The notes below the pieces were generated by a model. It saw only the letters and a program-made list of their open reading frames with translations, was not told the origin of the DNA and made no database searches. 64,000 nucleotides of DNA, taken from Polaribacter sp. IC073 (GTDB lineage: Bacteria; Bacteroidota; Bacteroidia; Flavobacteriales; Flavobacteriaceae). The position numbers and the translations under genes were made by a program. Each line of letters begins with the position of its first letter. The stretch's first letter is position 1. Positions 1 through 7,564 of the stretch are shown piece after piece. Location: assembly GCF_007997075.1 (NCBI RefSeq), contig NZ_VORS01000005.1, forward strand, positions 265,880 to 329,879, written 5' to 3'.

Positions 1-237
1 GCAACCATAGATGATGTTGCAGATGATGATGGTTGGGCATTTTTAGGAGATGTTGGTGGATTGCTACAAAAGAAACAACCTAATTTCGATTCTAGAAACT
101 ATGGTTTTCAGAAATTAACCCCTTTAATTAAGTCAATTCCTGCTTTCGAAATCGAAAGAAGAGAAACCACAAAAGGACGTTTGAAACTTATTTACGTAAA
201 GATTAAAGAAGTGAAGCCTAAGGGGAAAAAGAAATAG
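1..237 (+). CDS. C-terminal end of a LOTUS/OST-HTH-type protein (partial)
   Basis: The open frame runs in from the left edge and stops at 235-237, so only the last 78 residues are present. The segment with DGWAFLGDVGG, then a basic stretch and the motif FEIERRE, resembles the small winged-helix OST-HTH/LOTUS domain that follows a NYN ribonuclease-like domain in many bacterial proteins. In that family the N-terminal part would be the NYN nuclease domain and the visible part would bind RNA. The tail is very Lys-rich (KPKGKKK). The assignment rests on this short tail only, and the rest of the gene lies outside the window. Confidence 0.55.
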   Translation, partial: ATIDDVADDDGWAFLGDVGGLLQKKQPNFDSRNYGFQKLTPLIKSIPAFEIERRETTKGRLKLIYVKIKEVKPKGKKK

Positions 238-246
238 GATAACGCT

Positions 247-775
247 ATTGCGAGGCTGTTCGCCATTGCGAGGCTGTTCGCCATTGCGAGGCAGAAAGCA
301 ACCTGTTTGTTACAGCTCCTAGATTGCCACGTCGTACCTCCTCACAATGACATTCGAATTCGTTATTGCGATGCGCGAAGCAACCTGTTTGTTACAACTC
401 CTTGATTGCCACGTCGTACCTCCTTGCAATGACACTCGGATTCGCCATTGCGATGTAGGAAGCAACCTGTTTGTTACAACTCCTAGATTGCCGCGTCGTA
501 CCTCCTCACAATGACACTCGAATTCGTCATTGCGAGGCAGAAAGCAACCTGTTTGATGCAACTCCTAGATTGCCACGTCGTACTTCTTCGCAATGACACT
601 CGAATCCGTCATTGCGAGGCAGGAAGCAACCTTGTTTGTTACAACTCCTAGATTGCCACGTCGTACCTCCTCACAATGACACTCGAATTCGTCATTGCGA
701 GGCAGGAAGCAACCTGTTTGTTACAACTCCTAGATTGCCGCGTTGTACTTCTTCGCAATGACGCTTGGTCTCGCA
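247..775. repeat. 82-bp tandem repeat array, six copies, with two 18-bp lead-in copies
   Basis: Six units begin with ATTGCGA at 283, 365, 447, 529, 611 and 694, a spacing of exactly 82 bp except for one inserted T in the fifth unit. Each unit starts with CATTGCGAGG and ends near CCTCNCAATG, so every unit is an imperfect inverted repeat that can fold into a long hairpin. An 18-bp piece (ATTGCGAGGCTGTTCGCC) is repeated twice just before, at 247 and 265. The array fills the gap between the upstream plus-strand gene and the convergent purine nucleoside phosphorylase gene, which ends at 783. A single related hairpin occurs at 2803-2862. Short open frames within the array are by-products of the repeat. 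Confidence 0.9.
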
Positions 776-782
776 ACAAGTA

Positions 783-1598
783 TTACAACACTTTAACAAC
801 TTCTTTAAAAAGTGTAATCATTTTTGGTTCTGCTTTGCCAGCAATGGCAATAATTTCTGCTATAGCTACCGGTTGTAAATTTTTAGGATCGCATTCATCT
901 GTTAATACAGAAATAGCTGCACAAGGCAAGTTTAGTTGTTTGGCCACAATAACTTCTGGCACAGTACTCATACCAACAGCATCGGTTTCTAGTATTTGCA
1001 GCATTCTATATTCTGCTCTCGTTTCTAATTGCGGACCTAAAACACTTGCATATACGCCCTGGTGTAATTGAATTTTGTGTTCTTGCGCAATTACTTTCAG
1101 TTTGATGTTTATTTCTTCGGAATACGGTGCTAGCATATCGGCAAAAATATTTCCGAAATTATTTGCACCCTTAAAAGCCAAAGGAGAGCTTCCTTGTAAA
1201 TTAATATGGTCTTCAATCAGCATTAAATCTCCTTTTTTATAAGAAAGATTAATTGCGCCAGCAGCGTTAGAAACGAGTAGGTTTTTAATGCCCAAACCAT
1301 GCATGGTTCTTATTCCGTACGTAACTTCCCATGCATTGTAGCCTTCGTATAAATGAAAACGACCCGCCATCACCACTACTTTTTTACCTGATAATTCTCC
1401 GTAGACCAACTTGCCAGAATGAAACTCTACTGTAGCCACAGGAAAATTAGGAATTTCTGCATACGGAATCTCTTTTTCTATTGAAATTTCATCCACTAGT
1501 TTTCCTAGTCCTGTTCCTAATACAATTCCTACTTCAGGATTTGTAATTCCGTTTGATTTTAAAAAATCGATGGTTTCTTGTAATTGTTGTTTTTTCAT
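783..1598 (-). CDS. punA: Purine nucleoside phosphorylase, MTAP/PNP family, with an adenine-type pocket
   Basis: This 271-residue protein matches trimeric PNP/MTA phosphorylases, which cleave purine nucleosides with phosphate to the base and pentose 1-phosphate. Visible motifs are GTGLG (28-32), EFHSG with His60, AGRFHLYEG (78-86), SNAAGAIN (110-117), LETRAEY and GMSTVPE (209-215). At the base-specificity position, where human PNP has Asn243 for 6-oxopurines, this protein has Asp234 (VLTDECD), as MTA phosphorylase does (Asp220). By eye the residue aligned with PNP His257, the 5'-OH ligand, is Ala247. The enzyme may therefore prefer adenine nucleosides lacking a 5'-OH. Its ATG overlaps the stop of the upstream DUF2064 gene by 4 bp, so the two are probably translationally coupled. 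In this locus it could release adenine from the arsenical nucleoside made by ArsS. Confidence 0.88.
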   Translation of the reverse strand: MKKQQLQETIDFLKSNGITNPEVGIVLGTGLGKLVDEISIEKEIPYAEIPNFPVATVEFHSGKLVYGELSGKKVVVMAGRFHLYEGYNAWEVTYGIRTMHGLGIKNLLVSNAAGAINLSYKKGDLMLIEDHINLQGSSPLAFKGANNFGNIFADMLAPYSEEINIKLKVIAQEHKIQLHQGVYASVLGPQLETRAEYRMLQILETDAVGMSTVPEVIVAKQLNLPCAAISVLTDECDPKNLQPVAIAEIIAIAGKAEPKMITLFKEVVKVL

Positions 1599-2215
1599 CT
1601 GTATATAAATTGTTGAAATGCGGGATGGTGTTCAATGTCTTCAAAAACATCTACATCATTCAGCTCTGGTAACAAAAGTACTTTTTTATCTTGTAAATCG
1701 GCTAATGTTGCTGCCCTAACCGTTTCTGTACCCCATTCTTTGTTGTAAAAAACGGCAGTATGCAAAGAATTCATGCCTAAAAGATAATAACCACCATCTT
1801 CTGCAGGCCCTAAAACAACATCATTAGTATCTAAAGCGGCAAAAGCATTGTCTACCGTTTCTGAGGATAAATCATACAAATCGCTCCCAATAATTAGCAC
1901 CTTTTCATAGCCTGCTTCGAATCCGTTTTTAAAAGCATGTAACATTCTAATGCCTAAATCTTGGCCAACTTGTTGGTGTTTTTGAAAAATAGTGGCATCC
2001 CAAAGATCTGCCTCTCTAATTTTTACGGAATAATAAACGGCTTTGTCAGAAGCAACCTTCAGCGCAATGTCTCTTGTTCTTTCTAGTAGCAATTTATAGA
2101 TTTCTAGCGCAGTAACATCTCCCACAGTTTTAGCCAAACGTGTTTTTACTTTCCCTAATTCGGGGTTTCTTGTGAAGACTAATAATAGATTTTTACTTTT
2201 TGTTTTTTTTATCAT
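1595..2215 (-). CDS. TIGR04282-family arsenosugar biosynthesis glycosyltransferase (DUF2064)
   Basis: The 206-residue protein has the small nucleotide-sugar-transferase fold of DUF2064. Visible parts are an N-terminal LLLVFTRNPELGKVKTRLA segment resembling the nucleotide-binding loop of MobA/IspD-type enzymes, IIGSDLYDL with an acidic pair, and GPAEDGGYYLLG, the family hallmark. TIGR04282 members are named for their repeated occurrence beside ArsM and ArsS. The reaction is not established; activation or transfer of the dimethylarsinoyl-ribose unit to a glycerol-type aglycone is an inference from context. Its stop codon overlaps the start of the phosphorylase gene, which argues for joint action. 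A paralogue sits at 10942-11619. Confidence 0.8.
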   Translation of the reverse strand: MIKKTKSKNLLLVFTRNPELGKVKTRLAKTVGDVTALEIYKLLLERTRDIALKVASDKAVYYSVKIREADLWDATIFQKHQQVGQDLGIRMLHAFKNGFEAGYEKVLIIGSDLYDLSSETVDNAFAALDTNDVVLGPAEDGGYYLLGMNSLHTAVFYNKEWGTETVRAATLADLQDKKVLLLPELNDVDVFEDIEHHPAFQQFIYR

Positions 2216-2286
2216 TACTGAAACAAATTTCTATGTGTAATCATTTAAAATTTTAATATTGAAAAGATATAACTAGCCAATGGGTA

Positions 2287-2778
2287 CTAATATACTTTCT
2301 CTCCTTTTGTAAGCCACTTGCTCCAATTTTTATTAAAAGTATGTACTTTTTCTGTTTCGGTTCCTAAAGTATCTACTACTTTAAAATTGGCATTTTTCCA
2401 TTCGAAAATACCTCCGTATAAATTGTACACATTTGTATAGCCCTCTTTTATTAATTTGTGAGCAACGGTTTCCGAACGAATGCCTATCGAGCAATACACT
2501 ACAATTTTTGTGTCTTTATCTTTTGGTAATTTGGCTACAGTTTCTTTGGTGTTAAAATGGGCATAGCCAACACGCATAGCATCTTTTAAATGACTCACTT
2601 TAAATTCTTTTGCTGCTCTTGCGTCTAATAAAATAGCGTTGGTTGTAGGTAAAGCCAGCGTTTCTACAGAGATGTACGGTACATTTCTTGTGTTCCATCT
2701 GTCTAATAATTTGTCTAGTTTATTTTGCCCAGATGTGGTGGCTGTTATCAGTAAAAAAAAGAGGCATAGTTTCTTCAT
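2287..2778 (-). CDS. Secreted single-domain rhodanese-like protein
   Basis: The 163-residue protein starts with a signal peptide (MKKLCLFFLLITATTSGQ) and then carries one rhodanese domain. The active-site loop is VVYCSIGIRSE, with Cys96 as the presumed persulfide-forming nucleophile and Arg101 closing a six-residue loop, the length typical of sulfurtransferases. LLDARAAKEF is the conserved N-terminal strand and NLYGGIFEW the C-terminal motif. It is likely periplasmic. Rhodanese-like proteins are common in arsenosugar loci of Bacteroidota, so a thiol or arsenic-related job is plausible but unproven. It lies 71 bp upstream of the DUF2064 gene and 101 bp downstream of arsM on the same strand. 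Confidence 0.8.
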   Translation of the reverse strand: MKKLCLFFLLITATTSGQNKLDKLLDRWNTRNVPYISVETLALPTTNAILLDARAAKEFKVSHLKDAMRVGYAHFNTKETVAKLPKDKDTKIVVYCSIGIRSETVAHKLIKEGYTNVYNLYGGIFEWKNANFKVVDTLGTETEKVHTFNKNWSKWLTKGEKVY

Positions 2779-2802
2779 TGTTTATTTTATTTGTGCACTT
2801 CT

Positions 2803-2862
2803 GTCATTGCGAGGCAGGAAGCAAGCTGTTTCTAAAAGAGTGCTTGCTTCCTAAACTCGCAA
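2803..2862. repeat. Single hairpin copy of the CATTGCGAGG repeat family
   Basis: CATTGCGAGGCAGGAAGCAAGC is followed by a short loop and its near-complement ending in GCAAAGAC; the inner arms AGGAAGCAAGC and GCTTGCTTCCT are perfect. It is a lone relative of the 82-bp array at 247-775. It sits between the end of arsM and the start of the rhodanese gene, so it may act as a terminator or 3'-end stabiliser for arsM mRNA. Confidence 0.75.
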
Positions 2863-2879
2863 AGACTTTTTGAAAACGG

Positions 2880-3848
2880 TTAACAACAACCTCCACCGTC
2901 ATAATGAAACGTAGATTCTGAAAAGAAAATATCATCTCTTCCTAATGCTTGCAAAGCAGCAGTAGTTTTGTCGCAAATAGCCAAAGGTTGATTTTTTACT
3001 AAAGTATGTCCCAATCCATCATCAAAATAGTCTTCATCACCATAATAAATAGCAGCTCTGCCTGTAAAAATACAAGGGCCGTCTGCTGGCATTGGGTCTT
3101 TTATAGCAGCAACTTCGATTGATTCTATGTAAATTAATTCGTCTGTAGGGTAATTCTTTGGATCTAAAATACGGTATGGTTTTCTAGCTCTAATTTCAAT
3201 CGTACCAAAACCAGCATCTGTCAATGCTTTTACATAATCTGCTATAGACAAGCTTCCACTCAAACAAAGCGCACGCAAACGGTCGTCATTTCGCAATTCA
3301 TCATTCATTGGTTGCTCACAAGTAGGGTCGCTCATGACTAATTTTCCGTGAGGTTTTAAAACGCGGTACATTTCTGCAATGGCTTTTTTTAAATCATCTG
3401 ACTTAAAAATATTAAACAAACAATTTTGGGCAGCAACGTCAATCGAATTATCTTCTACAGGCAAATCCATCGCATCCCCTTTGCGTAAATCGACAAAATC
3501 TGCCTTAAACCAGTCATTTTGTTCTTCCGCAATTTTAAAGTTTTTACGAGACGCTTCTAACATTTCATCGACCACATCTAAACCAATTACGCCGCCTTTA
3601 TTTCTGTTAAAGTAAGCAAATTGTAACAATTCCATTCCGCCACCAACACCAACATACAACATTTTAGGGTTGTTGGTTAAATCTCTTGCATGTACCGTAG
3701 AACCACAGCCGTAGTTCATTTCTTGCATGATTCTAGGAATCTTTAATCCCGGCAATTCCCAAATAGGATTTGTGGTGCAGCAAAGACCAACATCTGGTGT
3801 TAAAGCTGCTTCTTTGTATACATTGTGTGTTGTTTCTAAATAACTCAT
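2880..3848 (-). CDS. arsM: Arsenosugar-type arsenite S-adenosylmethionine methyltransferase ArsM
   Basis: The 322-residue protein is a class I SAM methyltransferase of the arsenosugar-associated ArsM branch. The SAM-binding loop is YVGVGGGMELLQ (65-76). Conserved cysteines include a Cys23-Cys24 pair in GLCCTT, Cys48 in NYGCGS, Cys143 in QNCLFN and Cys167 in SDPTCEQ, where family members bind As(III). The C-terminal half carries further Cys and ends with GGGCC, a vicinal pair suited to holding arsenic. Known ArsM enzymes add methyl groups stepwise to As(III); in arsenosugar pathways the dimethylated product feeds ArsS. The gene is 38 bp downstream of the metallophosphoesterase gene on the same strand, which points to co-transcription. 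Confidence 0.88.
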   Translation of the reverse strand: MSYLETTHNVYKEAALTPDVGLCCTTNPIWELPGLKIPRIMQEMNYGCGSTVHARDLTNNPKMLYVGVGGGMELLQFAYFNRNKGGVIGLDVVDEMLEASRKNFKIAEEQNDWFKADFVDLRKGDAMDLPVEDNSIDVAAQNCLFNIFKSDDLKKAIAEMYRVLKPHGKLVMSDPTCEQPMNDELRNDDRLRALCLSGSLSIADYVKALTDAGFGTIEIRARKPYRILDPKNYPTDELIYIESIEVAAIKDPMPADGPCIFTGRAAIYYGDEDYFDDGLGHTLVKNQPLAICDKTTAALQALGRDDIFFSESTFHYDGGGCC

Positions 3849-3886
3849 AAATTATTATTTAAGGTTTTAATTCTATTTTTTTGAGG

Positions 3887-4714
3887 TTACGGTTGAATTC
3901 TGAAGCCTTGTAAACCAGTTTCTACGGATGGTAAAATCTCTGTGTTGTCCCAAATTCCGGTAACAATAGTCCTCGAATATGCTTCTGGTAACAAACCGTT
4001 TTGCATTAATTTACTTGTTAACTTGTAATTGTAATTTAATGTGTGATGTGTAAAGTTAAAGCTTTCTTTTGAATCCTCTAGGATTGCATACCAAACATCT
4101 GGCTTCCCATCATTTGCAGGCATTCCTATAACACCAGGGTTTAGCCATAGCTGCTCTTTTTCTTGATGATGAAATGGCAAACCACAATGACCTGCAATAA
4201 TTACAGCACTATTTGTCGCTTTAAAATTTGGTTTTTTAAGCGCCCAATCCGTAGATTTAAAAATAAATTCTGATACATTAAAATAAGAACCATGAACCAC
4301 AGTTACTTGCTGTTTTGCATATTCAAAATGGATGTTATTGGGCAGTGTTTTTAGAAAATCTAAAGAGTTTTTAGACAATTTACTTTGTGCATACGGATAC
4401 CACAATTGAGAAAACCCGTCACAACGAGAACCTGCTCTAAAATCGCAACCACAATCTGCTGCATTTTCTCTTAACTGAATTTCTACATTCCCAACAATAC
4501 TTTTTGCGCCCCACAATTTAAACAATTGTACCGTTTCTTCTGGTTGTGCACAATAGCCAACAATATCGCCCGTACAGAAACAGTTTTCTGGTGCAATATT
4601 TTCTTTTTCTGCAATTTGTTTTAAAGCTTCTAAGGCTTGTAAATTGCTGTAAACGCCACCAAAAAGTAAAGTTTTGCCTGATATTTTGCCTAATTCGGCT
4701 ATTTTTTGATCCAT
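3887..4714 (-). CDS. Cys-rich metallophosphoesterase-like protein with a degenerate metal site
   Basis: The fold follows calcineurin-like phosphoesterases of the YfcE/MJ0936 type: an N-terminal strand plus SNLQALEAL, CTGDIVGYCAQP, GNVE, VVHGSYFN, AGHCGLPF and NPGVIGMPAN in canonical order. Several metal ligands are changed. The usual D-x-H-G-N is GGVYSN (Asp to Gly20, His to Tyr22), GNHD is GNVE, and GHxH is GHCG. Asp50, Asn76 and the His of VVHG remain. At least seven Cys are present, including ENCFC, DCGC and SRC. Activity may be lost or altered, possibly with thiolate ligands. The ATG at 4714 is chosen; a longer frame from 4768 would overlap the symporter gene by 70 bp, whereas the chosen start overlaps it by 16 bp. 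Its place in the arsenic locus suggests an organophosphate or arsenical substrate. Confidence 0.7.
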   Translation of the reverse strand: MDQKIAELGKISGKTLLFGGVYSNLQALEALKQIAEKENIAPENCFCTGDIVGYCAQPEETVQLFKLWGAKSIVGNVEIQLRENAADCGCDFRAGSRCDGFSQLWYPYAQSKLSKNSLDFLKTLPNNIHFEYAKQQVTVVHGSYFNVSEFIFKSTDWALKKPNFKATNSAVIIAGHCGLPFHHQEKEQLWLNPGVIGMPANDGKPDVWYAILEDSKESFNFTHHTLNYNYKLTSKLMQNGLLPEAYSRTIVTGIWDNTEILPSVETGLQGFRIQP

Positions 4715-6033
4715 TTTGGTATAAAATATAAAATGATACAACTTAAAATTCCCCAAACATTTACCCACAGTAATGAGGCGTATTTTCCTTTTGTAAAAAT
4801 GAAGGCTTCCGGAAAAACATCAAAAATAAGAAAGAAACCGAAGAGCAATCCGCAGAAAACACTTAAATAAAAACTAATTTTTGGCACTTTTACATTCCAA
4901 AAAATAAAAATAGGAGTGAGGCCAATAACCATCGTTCCAGAAATGGTGGTGGCAGATAAAATTTCCGCATTTAAAAAGACAGGTATTGTTCCTAAAACGG
5001 CAACGATAAGCATGGTAATTCTACCAAAAGAAACCGTTTTTTTGATGTTTAAATCGATGGCGATTAACTTCGAAAAAGAAGAAAAAGTAGAGTCTAACGT
5101 TGAAGCTGCTGAGGTAATCATGATAAAGTTGATGACTAATAAAAGAACAACCCCAAAGGCTTTACCAACTTCTACGGCTGCTTGACCAGACATTCCTTTT
5201 GTTTGCGCATACACCCCAATGACACTGAACAATACGATACAGATTGCGCCTAAAACACTTGCCCATAGAAAGCTTTTTCTAGTTACTTTAGGAGAAGAAA
5301 TAAAACCCCTGTCTGTTAAAACAGGATCGTGAAAAGGGTAACTAAATGATTGAATAATCGCTGCAAAAAAGAGGTTCAAACCGAGTTCAAAACTCCAAGT
5401 TCCTGACGTAACTATTTGTTGTGTAGAAAAATCATCTGTAGAGAAAATAGTTGCTAAAATGATGATTAATAAAACAGCAAACAACACCATTTGTATCACA
5501 TCTGTAAAAATAGAACTGCTCAATCCGCCTTTTAAAGCGTAAGATAATGTGAGTAAAGTAAAAATAATAATAGCCCAATAATAGCCGCTAGTTCCTTGAG
5601 CACCAAAGTAATTTCCAATGACCATGGTGTTGCTCCAAACTTCATTAAAAAGGCGAAAAGCAATAAGAACAGAAAAGATTGCCATGGCATTTTTACCGAA
5701 TTTAGAAATTAAAAATTCGTGAATACTTTTAAAGTTTCCTTTGGATCTTAATTGATAAATAATAACTCCCGCAACGGCAAAAGATAAATAATACCCAGCA
5801 TACGCCACGCCACCAACCAACCCAAAAGACAGGCCTAAGTTTGCTGCGTTGGTAATGCTTTTTGCAAAAATCCAAGAAATAATTAAACTACCCGTTAACA
5901 CCAACGTATTGGGTGCTTTTTTCTTATGTACCGCTTTAAAAAACTGAGCGGTGGTTTTTGCAAGCGGAGATAAAAAGTACAAGGTTACACTTGAACAAAT
6001 TATTAAAATCCATTGCCAATTTATTACTTCCAT
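4699..6033 (-). CDS. Sodium:solute symporter (SSS family)
   Basis: The 444-residue protein is almost wholly hydrophobic with about 12-13 membrane segments. It has SSS-family features such as YALKGGLSSSIFTDVIQ in the middle, which corresponds to the core around TM5-TM6, and TSAASTLDSTFSSFSKL later, the Ser/Thr-rich segment that forms the Na+ site. Such transporters couple sodium entry to uptake of sugars, amino acids or other small solutes. Here it lies between a SusD gene and the phosphoesterase gene of the arsenic locus, so it is a good candidate for moving the compound brought in by SusC/SusD across the inner membrane. The substrate cannot be read from sequence. Confidence 0.82.
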   Translation of the reverse strand: MEVINWQWILIICSSVTLYFLSPLAKTTAQFFKAVHKKKAPNTLVLTGSLIISWIFAKSITNAANLGLSFGLVGGVAYAGYYLSFAVAGVIIYQLRSKGNFKSIHEFLISKFGKNAMAIFSVLIAFRLFNEVWSNTMVIGNYFGAQGTSGYYWAIIIFTLLTLSYALKGGLSSSIFTDVIQMVLFAVLLIIILATIFSTDDFSTQQIVTSGTWSFELGLNLFFAAIIQSFSYPFHDPVLTDRGFISSPKVTRKSFLWASVLGAICIVLFSVIGVYAQTKGMSGQAAVEVGKAFGVVLLLVINFIMITSAASTLDSTFSSFSKLIAIDLNIKKTVSFGRITMLIVAVLGTIPVFLNAEILSATTISGTMVIGLTPIFIFWNVKVPKISFYLSVFCGLLFGFFLIFDVFPEAFIFTKGKYASLLWVNVWGILSCIILYFIPKWIKK

Positions 6034-6044
6034 ATATTTTTTTA

Positions 6045-6082
6045 AAAGACCTCACAGCTTTTTTAAAACCTGTGAGGTCTTT
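6045..6082 (-). terminator. Hairpin terminator after susD
   Basis: A perfect 13-bp stem (AAAGACCTCACAG at 6045-6057 with its complement at 6070-6082) closes a 12-nt loop. It lies between the end of the SusD gene and the start of the symporter gene, so it could end or attenuate transcription of the susCD pair. A similar CCTCAC/GTGAGG stem is used at 48020-48064. Confidence 0.75.
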
Positions 6083-6114
6083 GTTATTTCTACTTCTTTT
6101 ATAACTGTGTAAGA

Positions 6115-7554
6115 TTATTCATTCCACCAAACTTTTACGTCTAGACTGTTATTGTTTGTAGCCGTTGCTGCTACTTTATAATTTTCTGAATTTAAAGACG
6201 CAGCTTCGGCAGGATATGGCATTCTCACAGGAATTAAACCATTATTTAAACTTGCTGAAACCTTTTTTAATGTCGGAAAACCTGTTCTTCTGTATTCAAT
6301 CCATCCTTCATAGCCATTCATTAGAGCAGCAATCCATTTCTGAGTACTAATTTGTTCTAAAGGCGATTTTCCTACGGCGTTGTAATTTGCTTTTCCGGCT
6401 AAATAAGTCGCAGGTAAATTGGTGTTCCAATAGTCAAAAGCTTGCGCAACCGCAGTAGCATATAAAGTTGCTGCATTTGCTGTAATAAATCCTTTTTGGG
6501 CGGCTTCTGCTAGTAAGAAACTGGTTTCCCAAGCTGTTATAAAGTTGGCATCTAAAGTAGCGGTGTCTTCTCTAAAAATAGTTCCTGCTAAAGAATATTC
6601 AGACAATGCAATCGAAGTTGATGAAGCATCAATTCCGTTTATTAAACCATTAAATTCATTAGAAGTAGCATTTGCAAAAGGCCTGAAAAATGTACCCATT
6701 CTATCATCATTTAAGTCCGTTAGAATTTCTTCCATGGTTTCAGAGAGGACAAAATTATTAAAATCTCCCACTCTTAATTGTGCCAAACGAAAGCTGTTTG
6801 GTGCTGAATTAGTAAAATCGAAAACGGCATTTTCACTATTATTTTTGATGTAGTTCCCTTCTGTAAATAACGTTTGCAATTGCGCAGCAACATTCACTTT
6901 ACCAGAAATACGAACCAAATATTTAATTTTTAATGAGTTTGCAAATCGTATCCAAGCAGTTACATCTCCACTATATAAAATGTCTCCTTCTAACGGAATT
7001 GAACCCGTATAGGCATGTATGGCAGCAATTCCTTTGTCTAAATTATCTAAAATTCCGTTTTCATTTTGATAAATGGCTGACTGTAAATCATATTTTGGCG
7101 TAACCGTTCCGTCTATTCCGTTGAAAGCTTCAAAATAAGGAACATCGCCAAACAAATCAGTCAAGCCTGCAGCCATATATGCTTTTAAAATTAAAGCAGG
7201 CCCTTCATACACTGCGAAAGCAGGAGTTTCTTTGGCTTGTTTTAGAATGATTTCATTATCACGTAAATTGGTGTAAAATATTGACCAAGGATTCCCTCCT
7301 AATTGCGGACTCTTTAAATCGTGTCTGTCAAATAAATTAAAATCTAAAGCAGTTCTGTGTTGCGCTAACAAATCGCCAGCGACAAAACCTTCGTAGCTCA
7401 TGTGCTCTCCAAAGTCATACACAACTTGTCTTAATAACAAACTGGGTTGTACTGCAACGGGTGCATTCGGATTTGTATTTAGATTCTCAAAATCATTGGT
7501 GCAACTCGCAAATGTGAACGCTAAAATTGCAATTGTATAGCTGTATTTTTTCAT
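6115..7554 (-). CDS. SusD/RagB-family outer-membrane nutrient-binding lipoprotein
   Basis: The 479-residue protein has a lipoprotein signal (AFTFASC, Cys at residue 18) and matches the SusD-like 2 branch: FENLNTNPNAP near the N-terminus, a helical TPR-like body, and WIAALMNGYEGWIEYRRTGFP near the C-terminus, the most conserved family motif. SusD proteins sit on the cell surface as the lid of a SusC TonB-dependent channel and bind the incoming ligand. The gene follows susC by 10 bp, the standard arrangement. Unlike polysaccharide loci, no glycoside hydrolase or polysaccharide lyase is nearby; the neighbours are arsenosugar genes. The ligand could therefore be a small organoarsenical or related sugar, by inference. 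Confidence 0.9.
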   Translation of the reverse strand: MKKYSYTIAILAFTFASCTNDFENLNTNPNAPVAVQPSLLLRQVVYDFGEHMSYEGFVAGDLLAQHRTALDFNLFDRHDLKSPQLGGNPWSIFYTNLRDNEIILKQAKETPAFAVYEGPALILKAYMAAGLTDLFGDVPYFEAFNGIDGTVTPKYDLQSAIYQNENGILDNLDKGIAAIHAYTGSIPLEGDILYSGDVTAWIRFANSLKIKYLVRISGKVNVAAQLQTLFTEGNYIKNNSENAVFDFTNSAPNSFRLAQLRVGDFNNFVLSETMEEILTDLNDDRMGTFFRPFANATSNEFNGLINGIDASSTSIALSEYSLAGTIFREDTATLDANFITAWETSFLLAEAAQKGFITANAATLYATAVAQAFDYWNTNLPATYLAGKANYNAVGKSPLEQISTQKWIAALMNGYEGWIEYRRTGFPTLKKVSASLNNGLIPVRMPYPAEAASLNSENYKVAATATNNNSLDVKVWWNE

Positions 7555-7564
7555 TGTAAATTTC

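Noticed and set aside
676..1071. Plus-strand open frame of 131 codons
   Set aside because: It runs from the repeat array into the antisense strand of the phosphorylase gene and encodes nothing recognisable.
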